DNA of 57,083 nt from Nitratireductor sp. (GTDB taxonomy: Bacteria > Pseudomonadota > Alphaproteobacteria > Rhizobiales > Rhizobiaceae), in the NCBI GenBank assembly GCA_020441665.1, contig JAGRLT010000158.1, positions 1-57,083 of the forward strand. The letters are read 5' to 3'. The notes below the pieces were generated by a model, which saw only the letters and a program-made list of their open reading frames with translations, was not told where the DNA came from and ran no database searches. The position numbers and the translations under genes were made by a program. Positions 17,047-26,165 of this stretch are shown here, one piece after another (within the stretch, counting starts at the first letter, position 1; every line of letters starts with the position of its first letter).

Positions 17047-18375
17047 ATGGACAGCACGAACAGAACGGCGGCGGAACTCGGCAGGGAGATCGCCGCGGGT
17101 CGGATCGATCCGGTGGCGCTTGCCGAATCCTGTCTTGAAGCCATCCGTTCGCAGGACGAGGACGGCCGGATCTATGCGCGGCTGACGGGCGAGCGGGCGC
17201 TTGAGGAGGCAAAGGCCGCAGCCAGACGGGCGAGGGAAGGCAGGCTTGCCGGTCCGCTCGACGGCGTTCCGGTTTCGTGGAAGGATCTGTTCGACACGGC
17301 CGGCACCGCGACGGAAAGCGGCACGCCGCTGCTTGCCGGCAGGATTCCCGACAAGGACGCCGAAGTGCTGCGCCGGGCGGGTATCGCGGGCACGGTGTGC
17401 CTCGGCAAGACCCATCAGACCGAACTGGCCTTTTCCGGGCTCGGCATCAATCCGAACACGGCGACGCCGCCCAACAAGGGCATGCCGGGCCATGCGCCGG
17501 GCGGCTCGTCATCAGGAGCGGCTGCCTCCCTAGCCCATGGTCTCGCGCCGATCGCGATCGGCTCCGATACCGGCGGATCGGTACGCATTCCCGCCTGCTG
17601 GAACTCGCTGGTCGGGCTCAAGACCACCCATGGCGTATTGCCCAATGACGGCGTGGTGCCGCTCTGCCCCGGCTTCGACACGGTGGGCCCGCTGGCCCGG
17701 ACGGTCGAGGATGCGGCGCTGATGTTCGCGGCGCTGGGCGGTGGCGAGGCCGATCTCGCCGCAGCGCCTTCGCCCGCCGATCTGCGGCTCGCGGTCGTCG
17801 AGACGGTGGCGCTCGAAAACTGCGACGCAGTGCAGTCGGGCGCCTTCGAGCGCTCGCTCGCCCGGATCGAGGCTGCCGGCGCGAGGGTCGAGCGGATCAC
17901 CGCCGGTGAACTGCCGGAGGCCTTCGATCTGGGGGCCATTCTGTTTCCCTACGAGGCCTGGCGGAGCTGGGGTGCGCTGATTGCCGAACATCCCGGCGTC
18001 CTGTATCCGCCGGTCGAGTTGCGGTTCCGCTCGGGCGAACCGATTACCCGGGCGGCATACGACCAGGCCTGGCAGGCGCTCGGGCAATTGCGGCGGAACT
18101 TCTTCGACCGGTTCAGCCGGTATGATGCCTTCGTGATGCCGACCGTGGCGATCCAGCCGCCCCGAGTGGACGAATTGCTGGCCGATGACGAGCGCTTCAT
18201 GGCGGTCAATCTGCTCGGCCTGCGCAATACGCGCATCGCCAATCTGCTGGGAAGCTGCGCCCTCAACCTGCCGACGGCGACCTATGCCGCCGGATTGCAG
18301 GTCATGGCCAGGCCCGGTGAGGATGTGCGCCTGCTGCAGATCGGCGCGGCACTGGAAGCGGCGGCCAAGGCCTGA
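17047..18375 (+). CDS. Amidase signature family hydrolase
   Basis: 442 residues, ATG with AGGAG upstream. The amidase signature triad is visible: Lys79 in VPVSWKDLFD, the cis-Ser in PGGSSSGAAASLA (about 154-156) and the nucleophile Ser178 in GSDTGGSVRIPA. The family hydrolyses C-N bonds in carboxamides; GatA is one member, but this protein is shorter, has no partner gatB/gatC genes here and lies next to purine-catabolic genes, so a catabolic amidase is more likely. It runs convergent to guanine deaminase with a 2-bp gap. Confidence 0.88.
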   Translation: MDSTNRTAAELGREIAAGRIDPVALAESCLEAIRSQDEDGRIYARLTGERALEEAKAAARRAREGRLAGPLDGVPVSWKDLFDTAGTATESGTPLLAGRIPDKDAEVLRRAGIAGTVCLGKTHQTELAFSGLGINPNTATPPNKGMPGHAPGGSSSGAAASLAHGLAPIAIGSDTGGSVRIPACWNSLVGLKTTHGVLPNDGVVPLCPGFDTVGPLARTVEDAALMFAALGGGEADLAAAPSPADLRLAVVETVALENCDAVQSGAFERSLARIEAAGARVERITAGELPEAFDLGAILFPYEAWRSWGALIAEHPGVLYPPVELRFRSGEPITRAAYDQAWQALGQLRRNFFDRFSRYDAFVMPTVAIQPPRVDELLADDERFMAVNLLGLRNTRIANLLGSCALNLPTATYAAGLQVMARPGEDVRLLQIGAALEAAAKA

Positions 18376-18377
18376 TT

Positions 18378-19676
18378 TCAGGTTTGCGGCTTGAGCGGGG
18401 CGCCCGCCACATAGGTTTCGGTGACGGCGCGGTCGTCGCCCAGGATCATCAGGGCGAACAGGATGTCGTGCAGATCGTTGGAGAGCGCGTGGCGCTCGGC
18501 CATCAGCGGCGTCGCCGCCGGATCGAGCACCGTCAGATCGGCGTATTTTCCCGCTTCCAGCGTGCCGGCATCGGCATCGAAGCCGAGCAGGCGGGCATTG
18601 CCCAGCGTCGCGCGGTAGAAGGCTTCATGGGCGGAGATGCGCGACCCCACCAGTTGCGACACGGTGTAGGCGTCGCGCAGGGTGTCGAACATCGAATAGC
18701 TCATGCCGCCGCCGATGTCGCAGCCGACGCCGACACGGACCGGCGCGCTGCCGGTCGTGGTATGGCGCAGGCGGAACAGGCCGGAGCCGAGGAAGTTGTT
18801 CGAGGTCGGACAGTGGACGACCGCCGATCCCGCCTCGCTCAGCCGTGCCAGTTCGCGCCCGGACAGGTGAATGCCGTGGGCGAAGAGTGCCGTTTCGGTC
18901 AGCAGGCCGTAGCGGTCATAGACGTCGGTGTAGTCCTTCGACCAGGCAAAGCGGCTGGCGACGAATTCGATTTCGCTCTTGTTCTCGGAAAGATGAGTCT
19001 GGATCAGCAGGCCGGGATTTTCCCGGGCAAGGGTGCCGGCCGCCTGCAATTGCGCCTCGCTGGACGTGACGGCGAAACGCGGGCTGATGGCATAGCGCAG
19101 GCGTTTCCTGCCATGCCATTTGCCGATCAGGGCGGTGCTGTCGTCATAGGCCGACTGGGCGCTGTCCAAGAGGCCGTCCGGTGCGTTGCAATCCATCAGC
19201 GTCTTGCCCGAGGCGATTGCCATGTTGCGGCGGCCGGCTTCCTCGAAGAGGCAGTCGAGGGCAGAGGGGTGGATGGTCGAGAAGGCGAGGCAGGATGTGA
19301 TGCCGTTGCGCAGGAGTTCATCGAGAAAGGCCGAAGCGGCGGGGGCGGCGATCGCCGGATCGCCATAGCGCTGTTCCTCGATGAAGGTGTAGCGGTTGAG
19401 CCAGTCGAGCAGGTCCTTTCCGTAGGCCGCCAGCATCCGGTACTGGGGAAAGTGCAGATGGGCGTCGATGAAGCCCGGCAGGATCAGCTTGTCGCCATAA
19501 TCGACGCTTTCGAGCGTGTGGTATTGCCGGGGCAGACGGGCCGCTTCACCCGACCAGGCGATGCGGCCGTCCTCGCCGATGACGATGGCGCCCGCTTCCA
19601 CATGATGAATGGCGGCCCCGCCCTGGCTGTGCGGGTCGTCGGAATAATGCAGCAATTGGCCGGTGATGCGTTTCAT
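18378..19676 (-). CDS. guaD: Guanine deaminase
   Basis: 432 residues, amidohydrolase superfamily. Deaminates guanine to xanthine, the substrate of the divergently encoded xanthine dehydrogenase. Metal-site residues are visible: LPGFIDAHLHFPQ (HxH, with the guanine-deaminase-specific FPQ), TLMDCNAPDG, QTHLSENKSEIEF with the third His, and GVGCDIGGGMSYSMF containing the catalytic Asp. The LLDWLNRYTFIEEQRY segment is also diagnostic of GuaD rather than other cytosine or atrazine-type deaminases. The start MKRITGQLLHY lies 137 bp from the xdhA start, so a shared divergent control region is likely. Confidence 0.95.
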   Translation of the reverse strand: MKRITGQLLHYSDDPHSQGGAAIHHVEAGAIVIGEDGRIAWSGEAARLPRQYHTLESVDYGDKLILPGFIDAHLHFPQYRMLAAYGKDLLDWLNRYTFIEEQRYGDPAIAAPAASAFLDELLRNGITSCLAFSTIHPSALDCLFEEAGRRNMAIASGKTLMDCNAPDGLLDSAQSAYDDSTALIGKWHGRKRLRYAISPRFAVTSSEAQLQAAGTLARENPGLLIQTHLSENKSEIEFVASRFAWSKDYTDVYDRYGLLTETALFAHGIHLSGRELARLSEAGSAVVHCPTSNNFLGSGLFRLRHTTTGSAPVRVGVGCDIGGGMSYSMFDTLRDAYTVSQLVGSRISAHEAFYRATLGNARLLGFDADAGTLEAGKYADLTVLDPAATPLMAERHALSNDLHDILFALMILGDDRAVTETYVAGAPLKPQT

Positions 19677-19813
19677 GGCTTTATCTCATAGCGCAAAACA
19701 GCCGCGGCATTATATGGAAAAAGCAAAAGGACCCTTTGGGATGCGGCGAAAGCGGCCGGCTTCACAATTTCGCCAATAGTGCTACCGTCGCCGAATATCT
19801 TCAGGGGAGTTTC

Positions 19814-21304
19814 ATGCGCGACGCACTTCATTTTCTGCGAAACGGCAAGCCGGTTAGGGTATCGGACTTCGATCCGGACACGACACTGCTTGATTATCTG
19901 CGGCTTCGTGAGCGAAAGACCGGCACCAAGGAGGGCTGCAACGAGGGCGATTGCGGCGCCTGTACCGTTGCGGTCGGCCGGGTCGTCGACGGCAGGCTGC
20001 GCTATGAGCCGGTCAATGCCTGTATCCAGCTTCTGGGCCAGATCGACGGCGCCGACGTGATCACCGTGGACGACCTTGCCGAGGGCGAGGTGCTGCATCC
20101 GGTGCAACAGGCGATGGTGGACGAACACGGTTCGCAATGCGGCTTCTGTACGCCGGGCATCGTGATGAGCCTGTTCACGCTGTGGCATTCCGGCCGGGCG
20201 ATGGATCGCGCCGATGTCAACGAGTTCCTGTCGGGCAATCTTTGCCGCTGCACCGGCTATCGGCCGATTGCCGATGCGGCGATCAGGGCCGGCCGGGCAA
20301 AGCGCAACGACGCGCTGGCGAAACGGTTTGCCGAGACCCAAAAACAGATCACCAAATTGCGGAACGGAGAGGATCTGCTGGTGGGTGACGAAAACCGCTT
20401 CTTCGCCGCTCCGGCAAGCGTGCCGTCGCTCGCGGCGCTCTGTGCCGCGCATCCCGACGCGACAATCCTGGCGGGTTCGACCGATGTCGGCCTGTGGATC
20501 ACCAAGCAATTGCGCGATCTGCCGAAGATCATCCATGTGGGCCGCGCCCGGGGTTTCGGCGACATCCGCAAGAGCGCCACGAAACTGGTGATCGGCGCCG
20601 GTGCCACCTATGCCGAGGCTTTCGACGCGCTGTCGGCGATCGATCCCGATTTACGCACGGTGTTGCTGCGGCTCGGTTCGCGCCAGGTGCGGGCAAGCGG
20701 CACGGTCGGCGGCAATATCGCCAACGGTTCGCCGATCGGCGACATGCCGCCCATGCTGATCGCGCTCGGCGCCTCGCTCGAACTCAACCACGGTGGCAAG
20801 ACCCGTACGCTGAAGCTCGAGGATTTCTTCATCGACTACGGCAAGCAGGACCGCCAGCCTGGCGAACTCGTCGCGAAGATCATCCTTCCGCTGCCGAAAG
20901 CCCGCGAGCATTTCCGCGCCTACAAGATTTCCAAGCGGTTCGATCAGGACATTTCGGCGGTAATGTTCGCGCTCAACGCCACGCTTTCCGGCACGCGCAT
21001 CGCCTCGGCGAGGCTTGCCTGTGGCGGTATGGCCGCAACGCCGAAGCGCGCCAGGCATTCGGAAGCCGCGCTTGCCGGCCTCGATCTCGGCGATGAGGCG
21101 GGGTGGCAGAAGGCGGTCGCGGCGCTTGAAAAGGATTATGCACCGATCAGCGACATGCGGGCGTCGGCCGACTACCGCATGCAGACGGTGAAGAACCTGC
21201 TGGTGAAGGCGCTGACGGAGCTGGCGGGCGAGGTTGCCGGCGGCGCGGCCGCGCTTCGGGTAAGCGGATCGCGATCCGGCGCGAACGGGGAGGCACGGCC
21301 ATGA
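19814..21304 (+). CDS. xdhA: Xanthine dehydrogenase small subunit (2Fe-2S/FAD)
   Basis: 496 residues; the ATG at 19814 has AGGGGAG upstream. N-terminal plant-type [2Fe-2S] domain with GCNEGDCGACTV, then the second cluster with CGFCTPG and CRCTGYRP, followed by an FAD-binding domain (ATILAGSTDVGLWITKQ, SGTVGGNIANGSPIGDMPP) and the CO-dehydrogenase-flavoprotein C-terminal domain (FRAYKISKRFDQDISAVMFA). It passes electrons from the molybdenum subunit to NAD+. Its stop overlaps the xdhB start (ATGA). With GuaD it completes guanine to urate conversion. Confidence 0.95.
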   Translation: MRDALHFLRNGKPVRVSDFDPDTTLLDYLRLRERKTGTKEGCNEGDCGACTVAVGRVVDGRLRYEPVNACIQLLGQIDGADVITVDDLAEGEVLHPVQQAMVDEHGSQCGFCTPGIVMSLFTLWHSGRAMDRADVNEFLSGNLCRCTGYRPIADAAIRAGRAKRNDALAKRFAETQKQITKLRNGEDLLVGDENRFFAAPASVPSLAALCAAHPDATILAGSTDVGLWITKQLRDLPKIIHVGRARGFGDIRKSATKLVIGAGATYAEAFDALSAIDPDLRTVLLRLGSRQVRASGTVGGNIANGSPIGDMPPMLIALGASLELNHGGKTRTLKLEDFFIDYGKQDRQPGELVAKIILPLPKAREHFRAYKISKRFDQDISAVMFALNATLSGTRIASARLACGGMAATPKRARHSEAALAGLDLGDEAGWQKAVAALEKDYAPISDMRASADYRMQTVKNLLVKALTELAGEVAGGAAALRVSGSRSGANGEARP

Positions 21305-23607
21305 ATCTGCGTTTCAAACCGCGCAAGGATACCGAAACGGTCGGCCGGGCGCTCGCCCATGACAGCGCGCGGGGACATGTCTCGGGCCGTGCCCGCTATA
21401 TCGACGACATGCTGGAGCCGGAGGGCTGCCTGCATCTGGCGCCGGGCCTTTCGCCGGTGGCGGCCGGCAGAATCCGGTCGATGGATCTGTCCGCCGTGCG
21501 GGCCGCGCCCGGCGTCGTTGCCGTGCTGACTGCGAAGGATGTTCCCGGGCTCAACGATTGGAGCGGCTCGTTTGGCGGCGATCCGATCCTGGCCGAGAAG
21601 GAAGTGGTGTTTCACGGCCAGGTGCTGTTCGCCGTGGTCGCCAAGACGCGGCTTGAAGCGCGCAAGGCGGCACGGCTCGCCAAAGTCGAGATCGCGGAAA
21701 CCCGGCCGCTGGTCGATGTGCGCGATGGGTTGAAATCCGGCAAGACCGTGCTCGATCCCTACACCTTCGAGAAAGGCGACCCGGCTGGAAAGATCGGCAG
21801 GTCGGCGCAGTCGCTCGATGGCGAGATCGTCATCGGAGGGCAGGAGCATTTCTATCTCGAGGGCCAGATATCGATGGCCATTCCCGGCGAAGCGGGGGCG
21901 ATGAAAATCCATTGCTCGACCCAGCATCCGACGGAAATCCAGCACCTGGTGGCGCGCACGCTCAACATTCCCGACGCCAAGGTCTATTCCGAATGCCGCC
22001 GGATGGGCGGCGGCTTCGGCGGCAAGGAAAGCCAGGGCGGGCAATGGGCCTGCCTCGCCGCCCTTGCCGCGTGGGTCACCGGCAGGCCGTGCAAGCTGCG
22101 CCTCGACCGGGACGACGACATGGCGGCGACCGGCAAGCGGCACGATTTCCGCACGCATTATTCGGTGGGCTTCGACGGCAAGGGCGTCGTCGAGGCGGTG
22201 GACGTTTCCATGGCGGCGCGCTGCGGCTATTCGGCGGACCTTTCGCTTGGCGTGGTCGACCGGGCGATGTTTCATGCCGACAACGCCTATTTCTATCCCG
22301 AATACCGCATCCACACCGACCGGGTGTTCACCAACACCGTGTCGAACACGGCGTTTCGCGGTTTTGGCGGGCCGCAGGGCCTGCTCTTCGCCGAGCGCCT
22401 GATGGACCATATCGCGATAGCGCTCGATGAGGACCCGCTCGAAATCCGCCGCCGCAATTTCTACCGGCGCGGGCGGGCGGTGACGCCCTATGGCATGGCG
22501 GTAAAGGACAATCTGCTCGAAGACATCGTCGGCGATCTGGCGCGCGACTGCCGCTATCAGCAGCGGCGCAAGGAGGTCGCCACCTTCAACAAGGCCAACC
22601 GGTTCCTGAAGCGCGGCATCGCGTTGACGCCGATCAAGTTCGGCATCGCCTTCACGCTCAAGCACCTCAATCAGGCCGGCGCGCTGGTCCATGTCTATTC
22701 CGACGGCTCGATCCAGGTGAACCATGGCGGCACGGAGATGGGGCAGGGGCTCTATATGAAGGTGGCGCAGGTCGTCGCCGAAATCTTCGGCCAGGACATT
22801 TCCAAGGTCGAGATCACCGCCACGGCGACCGACAAGGTGCCCAATACGACGCCGACGGCGGCCTCTTCGGGCTCCGATCTCAACGGCATGGCGGCGAAGA
22901 ATGCGGCGGTGAAGATCCGCGACCGGATGGCGAAGCTTGCCGCCAGGCTCTATCAGGGCAAGGCGTCGGAAGTGGTCTTCTCGAAGGGGCAGGTTAAGAT
23001 CGGCTCGCGGTCGGTCCGCTTCGAGGAAATGGCCAAACGCTGCTTCCTCGAACGGGTGCAATTGTCGGATACCGGCTTTTTCTCGACCCCGAACATCACC
23101 TGGGAACGGGAGACCAAGACCGGTAATCCCTTCCTCTATTTCGCCTATGGGGCTGCCTGTTCGGAAGTCATGATCGATACGCTGACCGGCGAGACGAAGG
23201 TGGTGCGGGTCGACATCCTGCACGATGTGGGGGCCTCGCTCAATCCGGCGATCGATATCGGCCAGATCGAGGGCGGATTCGTGCAGGGCATGGGCTGGCT
23301 GACGACCGAGGAACTGGTCTTCGACGACAAGGGCAGGCTCAGGACCCATGCGCCGTCGACCTACAAGATCCCCTCCTGTTCCGACGTGCCGGAGGCATTC
23401 AACGTCAAGCTCTATGACTATCCCGGCAAGAAGCCGCCGACGATCTTCCATTCCAAGGCGGTGGGCGAACCGCCGCTGATGCTCGCGGTTTCCGTCTTCT
23501 CGGCGATCACCCATGCCATTGCCTCGATCCGTCCGGGCAGGCTGCCGATGCTCGACGCGCCGGCGACGCCCGAAGCGATCCTGCGGGCGGTCGACAAGAT
23601 GAACTGA
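21301..23607 (+). CDS. xdhB: Xanthine dehydrogenase molybdopterin-binding subunit
   Basis: 768 residues, the usual size for XdhB. It holds the molybdopterin cofactor and oxidises hypoxanthine and xanthine to urate. Landmarks: GRARYIDDM and the YLEGQISMAIP segment of the N-terminal domain, RRMGGGFGGKESQGG for cofactor binding, NTAFRGFGGPQG with the substrate-binding Arg, VNHGGTEMGQGLYMKVAQV, and near the C-terminus FHSKAVGEPPLMLA with the catalytic Glu. It is translationally coupled to xdhA. The usual third gene xdhC (cofactor insertion chaperone) does not follow; a membrane protein gene does, 2 bp away. Confidence 0.95.
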   Translation: MNLRFKPRKDTETVGRALAHDSARGHVSGRARYIDDMLEPEGCLHLAPGLSPVAAGRIRSMDLSAVRAAPGVVAVLTAKDVPGLNDWSGSFGGDPILAEKEVVFHGQVLFAVVAKTRLEARKAARLAKVEIAETRPLVDVRDGLKSGKTVLDPYTFEKGDPAGKIGRSAQSLDGEIVIGGQEHFYLEGQISMAIPGEAGAMKIHCSTQHPTEIQHLVARTLNIPDAKVYSECRRMGGGFGGKESQGGQWACLAALAAWVTGRPCKLRLDRDDDMAATGKRHDFRTHYSVGFDGKGVVEAVDVSMAARCGYSADLSLGVVDRAMFHADNAYFYPEYRIHTDRVFTNTVSNTAFRGFGGPQGLLFAERLMDHIAIALDEDPLEIRRRNFYRRGRAVTPYGMAVKDNLLEDIVGDLARDCRYQQRRKEVATFNKANRFLKRGIALTPIKFGIAFTLKHLNQAGALVHVYSDGSIQVNHGGTEMGQGLYMKVAQVVAEIFGQDISKVEITATATDKVPNTTPTAASSGSDLNGMAAKNAAVKIRDRMAKLAARLYQGKASEVVFSKGQVKIGSRSVRFEEMAKRCFLERVQLSDTGFFSTPNITWERETKTGNPFLYFAYGAACSEVMIDTLTGETKVVRVDILHDVGASLNPAIDIGQIEGGFVQGMGWLTTEELVFDDKGRLRTHAPSTYKIPSCSDVPEAFNVKLYDYPGKKPPTIFHSKAVGEPPLMLAVSVFSAITHAIASIRPGRLPMLDAPATPEAILRAVDKMN

Positions 23608-23609
23608 GC

Positions 23610-24254
23610 ATGGCGGCGTTTCGCCTGCATCGGCCGGTCACCTGGCTGGGCTTCGGCCTGGGGGTTTTTGTGCTCGTTCTGCAGTTCAGCCTGACCGTTC
23701 CGCTGCGGCTCAGCCAGGGCGATACGTTTCTCGGTGCGGTGATCTTCTTCTTCTCGTTCTTCACCATTCTCACCAATCTGGGCGTGGTGCTGGTCTATCT
23801 TTCCGATCTGGCGCGGGGCCTGCCGCTCGGCTGGTTTCGCCGCCACGAGACGCGCGCGCTCTTTGCTGTGCTGATCGCGGTGGTGATGGGCGTCTACGCT
23901 TTGGTACTGGCGGCGACCTGGCAGCCGCAGGGCCTGTTCAAGCTCGCCGATATCGGCCTGCATTATGCCACGCCGATCGTCTATCTCGGCTGGTGGCTGC
24001 TTATGCGGCCGCGCGGGCGCATCCGCTTCCGCCGTATCCCCGCCCTGCTGGTTTCGCCGCTCCTCTATCTTGCCTATGTCATGGTGCGGGGTGCGATGAC
24101 CGGGCTCTATCCCTATCCGTTTCTTCAAGCCGATACGCTCGGCTACGGCCAGGTGGCGCTCAATGCTGTCAGCCTGCTGGTGGTGACGAGCCTGTTGCTG
24201 GCCGCCGCCATCGCCGTCAACAACCGGATGGCGGAAAAGGATGCCGTTGCCTAA
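23610..24254 (+). CDS. Pr6Pr-type integral membrane protein
   Basis: 214 residues with about six transmembrane segments (WLGFGLGVFVLVLQFSL, AVIFFFSFFTILTNLGVVLVYL, ALFAVLIAVVMGVYALVLA, ATPIVYLGWWLL, LLVSPLLYLAYVMV, VALNAVSLLVVTSLLLAAAIA). The motifs FFSFFTILTNL and VRGAMTGLYPYPFL are typical of the Pr6Pr family, whose function is unknown. It follows xdhB with a 2-bp gap and is probably cotranscribed, but nothing else ties it to purine metabolism. Its stop overlaps the convergent SulP stop by 3 nt. Confidence 0.75.
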   Translation: MAAFRLHRPVTWLGFGLGVFVLVLQFSLTVPLRLSQGDTFLGAVIFFFSFFTILTNLGVVLVYLSDLARGLPLGWFRRHETRALFAVLIAVVMGVYALVLAATWQPQGLFKLADIGLHYATPIVYLGWWLLMRPRGRIRFRRIPALLVSPLLYLAYVMVRGAMTGLYPYPFLQADTLGYGQVALNAVSLLVVTSLLLAAAIAVNNRMAEKDAVA

Positions 24255-25516
24255 CGCTCCGGCGGCGTCCAGTCGCTTTCCACCGATTTGCGGCGCGACA
24301 GGCGGATGGCGAGGCCGAGCGCCACGCCGACGCCGATGGCGACCGTCAGATCGACCAGCACGGTCAGGACGAGGGTGAGCAGCAGCAGGAAGATGTCGGC
24401 GGGACGGCCGCGCGCATAGCCCGCCCATTTGTGCGGCTCGGTCATGTTCCAGGCGGTGAGCACCAGAAGGGCGGCGAGCGCCGGCATGGCGAGATTGCCG
24501 GCGAGCGGGGCGGCCGCCAGCATGACGAGGAGGACCGTCGCCGCATGAATGATGCCGGCGACGGGCGTTCTGCCGCCCGCCCTGATATTGGTTGCCGTGC
24601 GGGCGATGGCACCCGTCGCCGGAAGGCCGGCGAACAGCGACGAGGCGATGTTGGCGAAACCCTGGGCGGTGAGTTCCGCATTTGGCCGGTGCTGGCCGGC
24701 GATCATCCGGTCGGCGACCATGGCCGACAGCAGCGATTCGACACCGGCCAGAAAGGCGATGGTGATGGCGGAGGGCAGGAGTTCGACCGCCCGCGCCCAG
24801 GTGACGTCCGGCAGCGCCGGCCAGGGCAGGGTCGAGGGCAGTTCGCCGAACCGCGAAGCAAGCGTGTCGACCTGCGATGGCAGAAGGATCGCCAGGGCGG
24901 AGCCGATGACGATCGCGACGATCAGGCCGGGAAAGCGCGGCGCCACGCGGCGGAAGAAGACGATCAGGGCGAGGGTGAGCAGTGCCACCGCGAGCGCCGA
25001 GGCGGAGAAGGTTTCGCGGGCGTTCCACAGGCTGGGCAGTTTTTCGAGAAAGGCGGCCGGATCGTGTTCCGGCTTCAGGCCGAGAAAATCCTTCAACTGG
25101 CTTGTCGCGATGATGATGCCGATGCCGATGGTAAAGCCGTTGACGACGGCTTCGGGAACGAAGGCGATCAGCCGGCCGGCGCGAAACCAGCCGGCGACGA
25201 GCAGCATCACCCCGGCCATCAGGGTCGCGATGACGAGGCCGTCATAGCCATGAGTTGCGATGACGGAAAAGACGACGACGATGAAGGCGCCGGTCGGGCC
25301 GCCGATCTGGACGCGGCTGCCGCCGAGCAGGGAGACGAAAAATCCGGCGACGATGGCGGTAACGAGGCCCTTGGCCGGCTCGGCGCCCGAGGCGATGGCG
25401 ATCGCCAGGCTCAGGGGGATCGCCACGAAGGCGACGGTGATGCCGGCAAACAGATCGGCCAGGAAGAGCGACCGGTCATAGGTCTTGAGCATCGTCAGAA
25501 TTTTCGGGGTGCGCAT
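24251..25516 (-). CDS. SulP-family inorganic anion transporter without STAS domain
   Basis: 421 residues from MRTPKILTMLKTYDRSLFLADLFAGITVAFVAIPLSLAIAIASG, which matches the usual SulP beginning; the frame extends upstream with unconvincing sequence. Ten or more hydrophobic segments follow, with the family motifs GGSRVQIGGPTGAFIVVV, FVPEAVVNGFTIGIGI and GFANIASSLFAGLPATGAIARTATNIRAGGRTPVAGI. SulP proteins carry sulfate, bicarbonate or dicarboxylates. The protein ends at RLSRRKSVESDWTPPER shortly after the last membrane segment, so the cytoplasmic STAS regulatory domain of longer members is absent. Confidence 0.88.
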   Translation of the reverse strand: MRTPKILTMLKTYDRSLFLADLFAGITVAFVAIPLSLAIAIASGAEPAKGLVTAIVAGFFVSLLGGSRVQIGGPTGAFIVVVFSVIATHGYDGLVIATLMAGVMLLVAGWFRAGRLIAFVPEAVVNGFTIGIGIIIATSQLKDFLGLKPEHDPAAFLEKLPSLWNARETFSASALAVALLTLALIVFFRRVAPRFPGLIVAIVIGSALAILLPSQVDTLASRFGELPSTLPWPALPDVTWARAVELLPSAITIAFLAGVESLLSAMVADRMIAGQHRPNAELTAQGFANIASSLFAGLPATGAIARTATNIRAGGRTPVAGIIHAATVLLVMLAAAPLAGNLAMPALAALLVLTAWNMTEPHKWAGYARGRPADIFLLLLTLVLTVLVDLTVAIGVGVALGLAIRLSRRKSVESDWTPPER

Positions 25517-25662
25517 GTGTGAAGTCCGGCGGGAATGGGCGCACTTTAGCACTCCCGCAATCAACCCGCTATCCATGGCTGCCAAACTGTGCCGATCGAC
25601 ACGGCGCTTCGAGGTGCTATCGGCTTGACTGGTCCGTGGGGCACCCCAAAGGGAAGAGAGCC

Positions 25663-26058
25663 ATGAACACGTCAATCCATATCTCGATCGCCGGGGCGCT
25701 GATCCTTACGAGCCTCGTTTCAACCCTCACCATCGCAGAAGCGGCCACGACCGGCGGTCCGGCGGGCGGAGCCCCCAGTGGAGCCCCCAGTGGAGGCGGC
25801 GCGTCGGGCTCGGCCGACACCGGCGATCGCGGTGGCGGAGACGACCATCAGCCGGCCGGCCGCCGGGGTATCCTGCCGGCGTTTCCGGTGTTTCAGATGG
25901 GCTTTGCGACCCGGTTTCCGCCGCAGCCCACAGCCGACGGATATCCGACGCTTGGCAAGGCGATTTCGAATTGCGGTGGCATCAACAACGTCATGAAGGT
26001 TACCGTGTACGATCACGACGGGACGGTTGGCCCGGTTACCTACTACTGCGCCGACTGA
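25663..26058 (+). CDS. Small secreted glycine-rich hypothetical protein
   Basis: 131 residues, ATG with GGGAAGAGAG upstream. A signal peptide (MNTSIHISIAGALILTSLVSTLTIAEA) is followed by a Gly/Ala/Ser/Pro-rich low-complexity stretch with a tandem GGAPSGAPSGGGASG (the codon run GGAGCCCCCAGT is repeated), then a short conserved-looking tail (NCGGINNVMKVTVYDHDGTVGPVTYYCAD) with two Cys that could form a disulfide. I do not recognise the family. Confidence 0.65.
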   Translation: MNTSIHISIAGALILTSLVSTLTIAEAATTGGPAGGAPSGAPSGGGASGSADTGDRGGGDDHQPAGRRGILPAFPVFQMGFATRFPPQPTADGYPTLGKAISNCGGINNVMKVTVYDHDGTVGPVTYYCAD

Positions 26059-26165
26059 CCGATGGTGCACAGGTTGGTAACTCCAACCGATCGCGGCTGC
26101 AGGCGCGGAACTTCGCAGCCGCGCGATCCATATGCCAATAGGCTTCGTGCCGGCTGGGAGGGCCA

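Noticed and set aside
21172-23514. 780-codon open frame on the minus strand
   Set aside because: Antisense to xdhB, whose active-site motifs are intact; the shadow frame has no recognisable domain.
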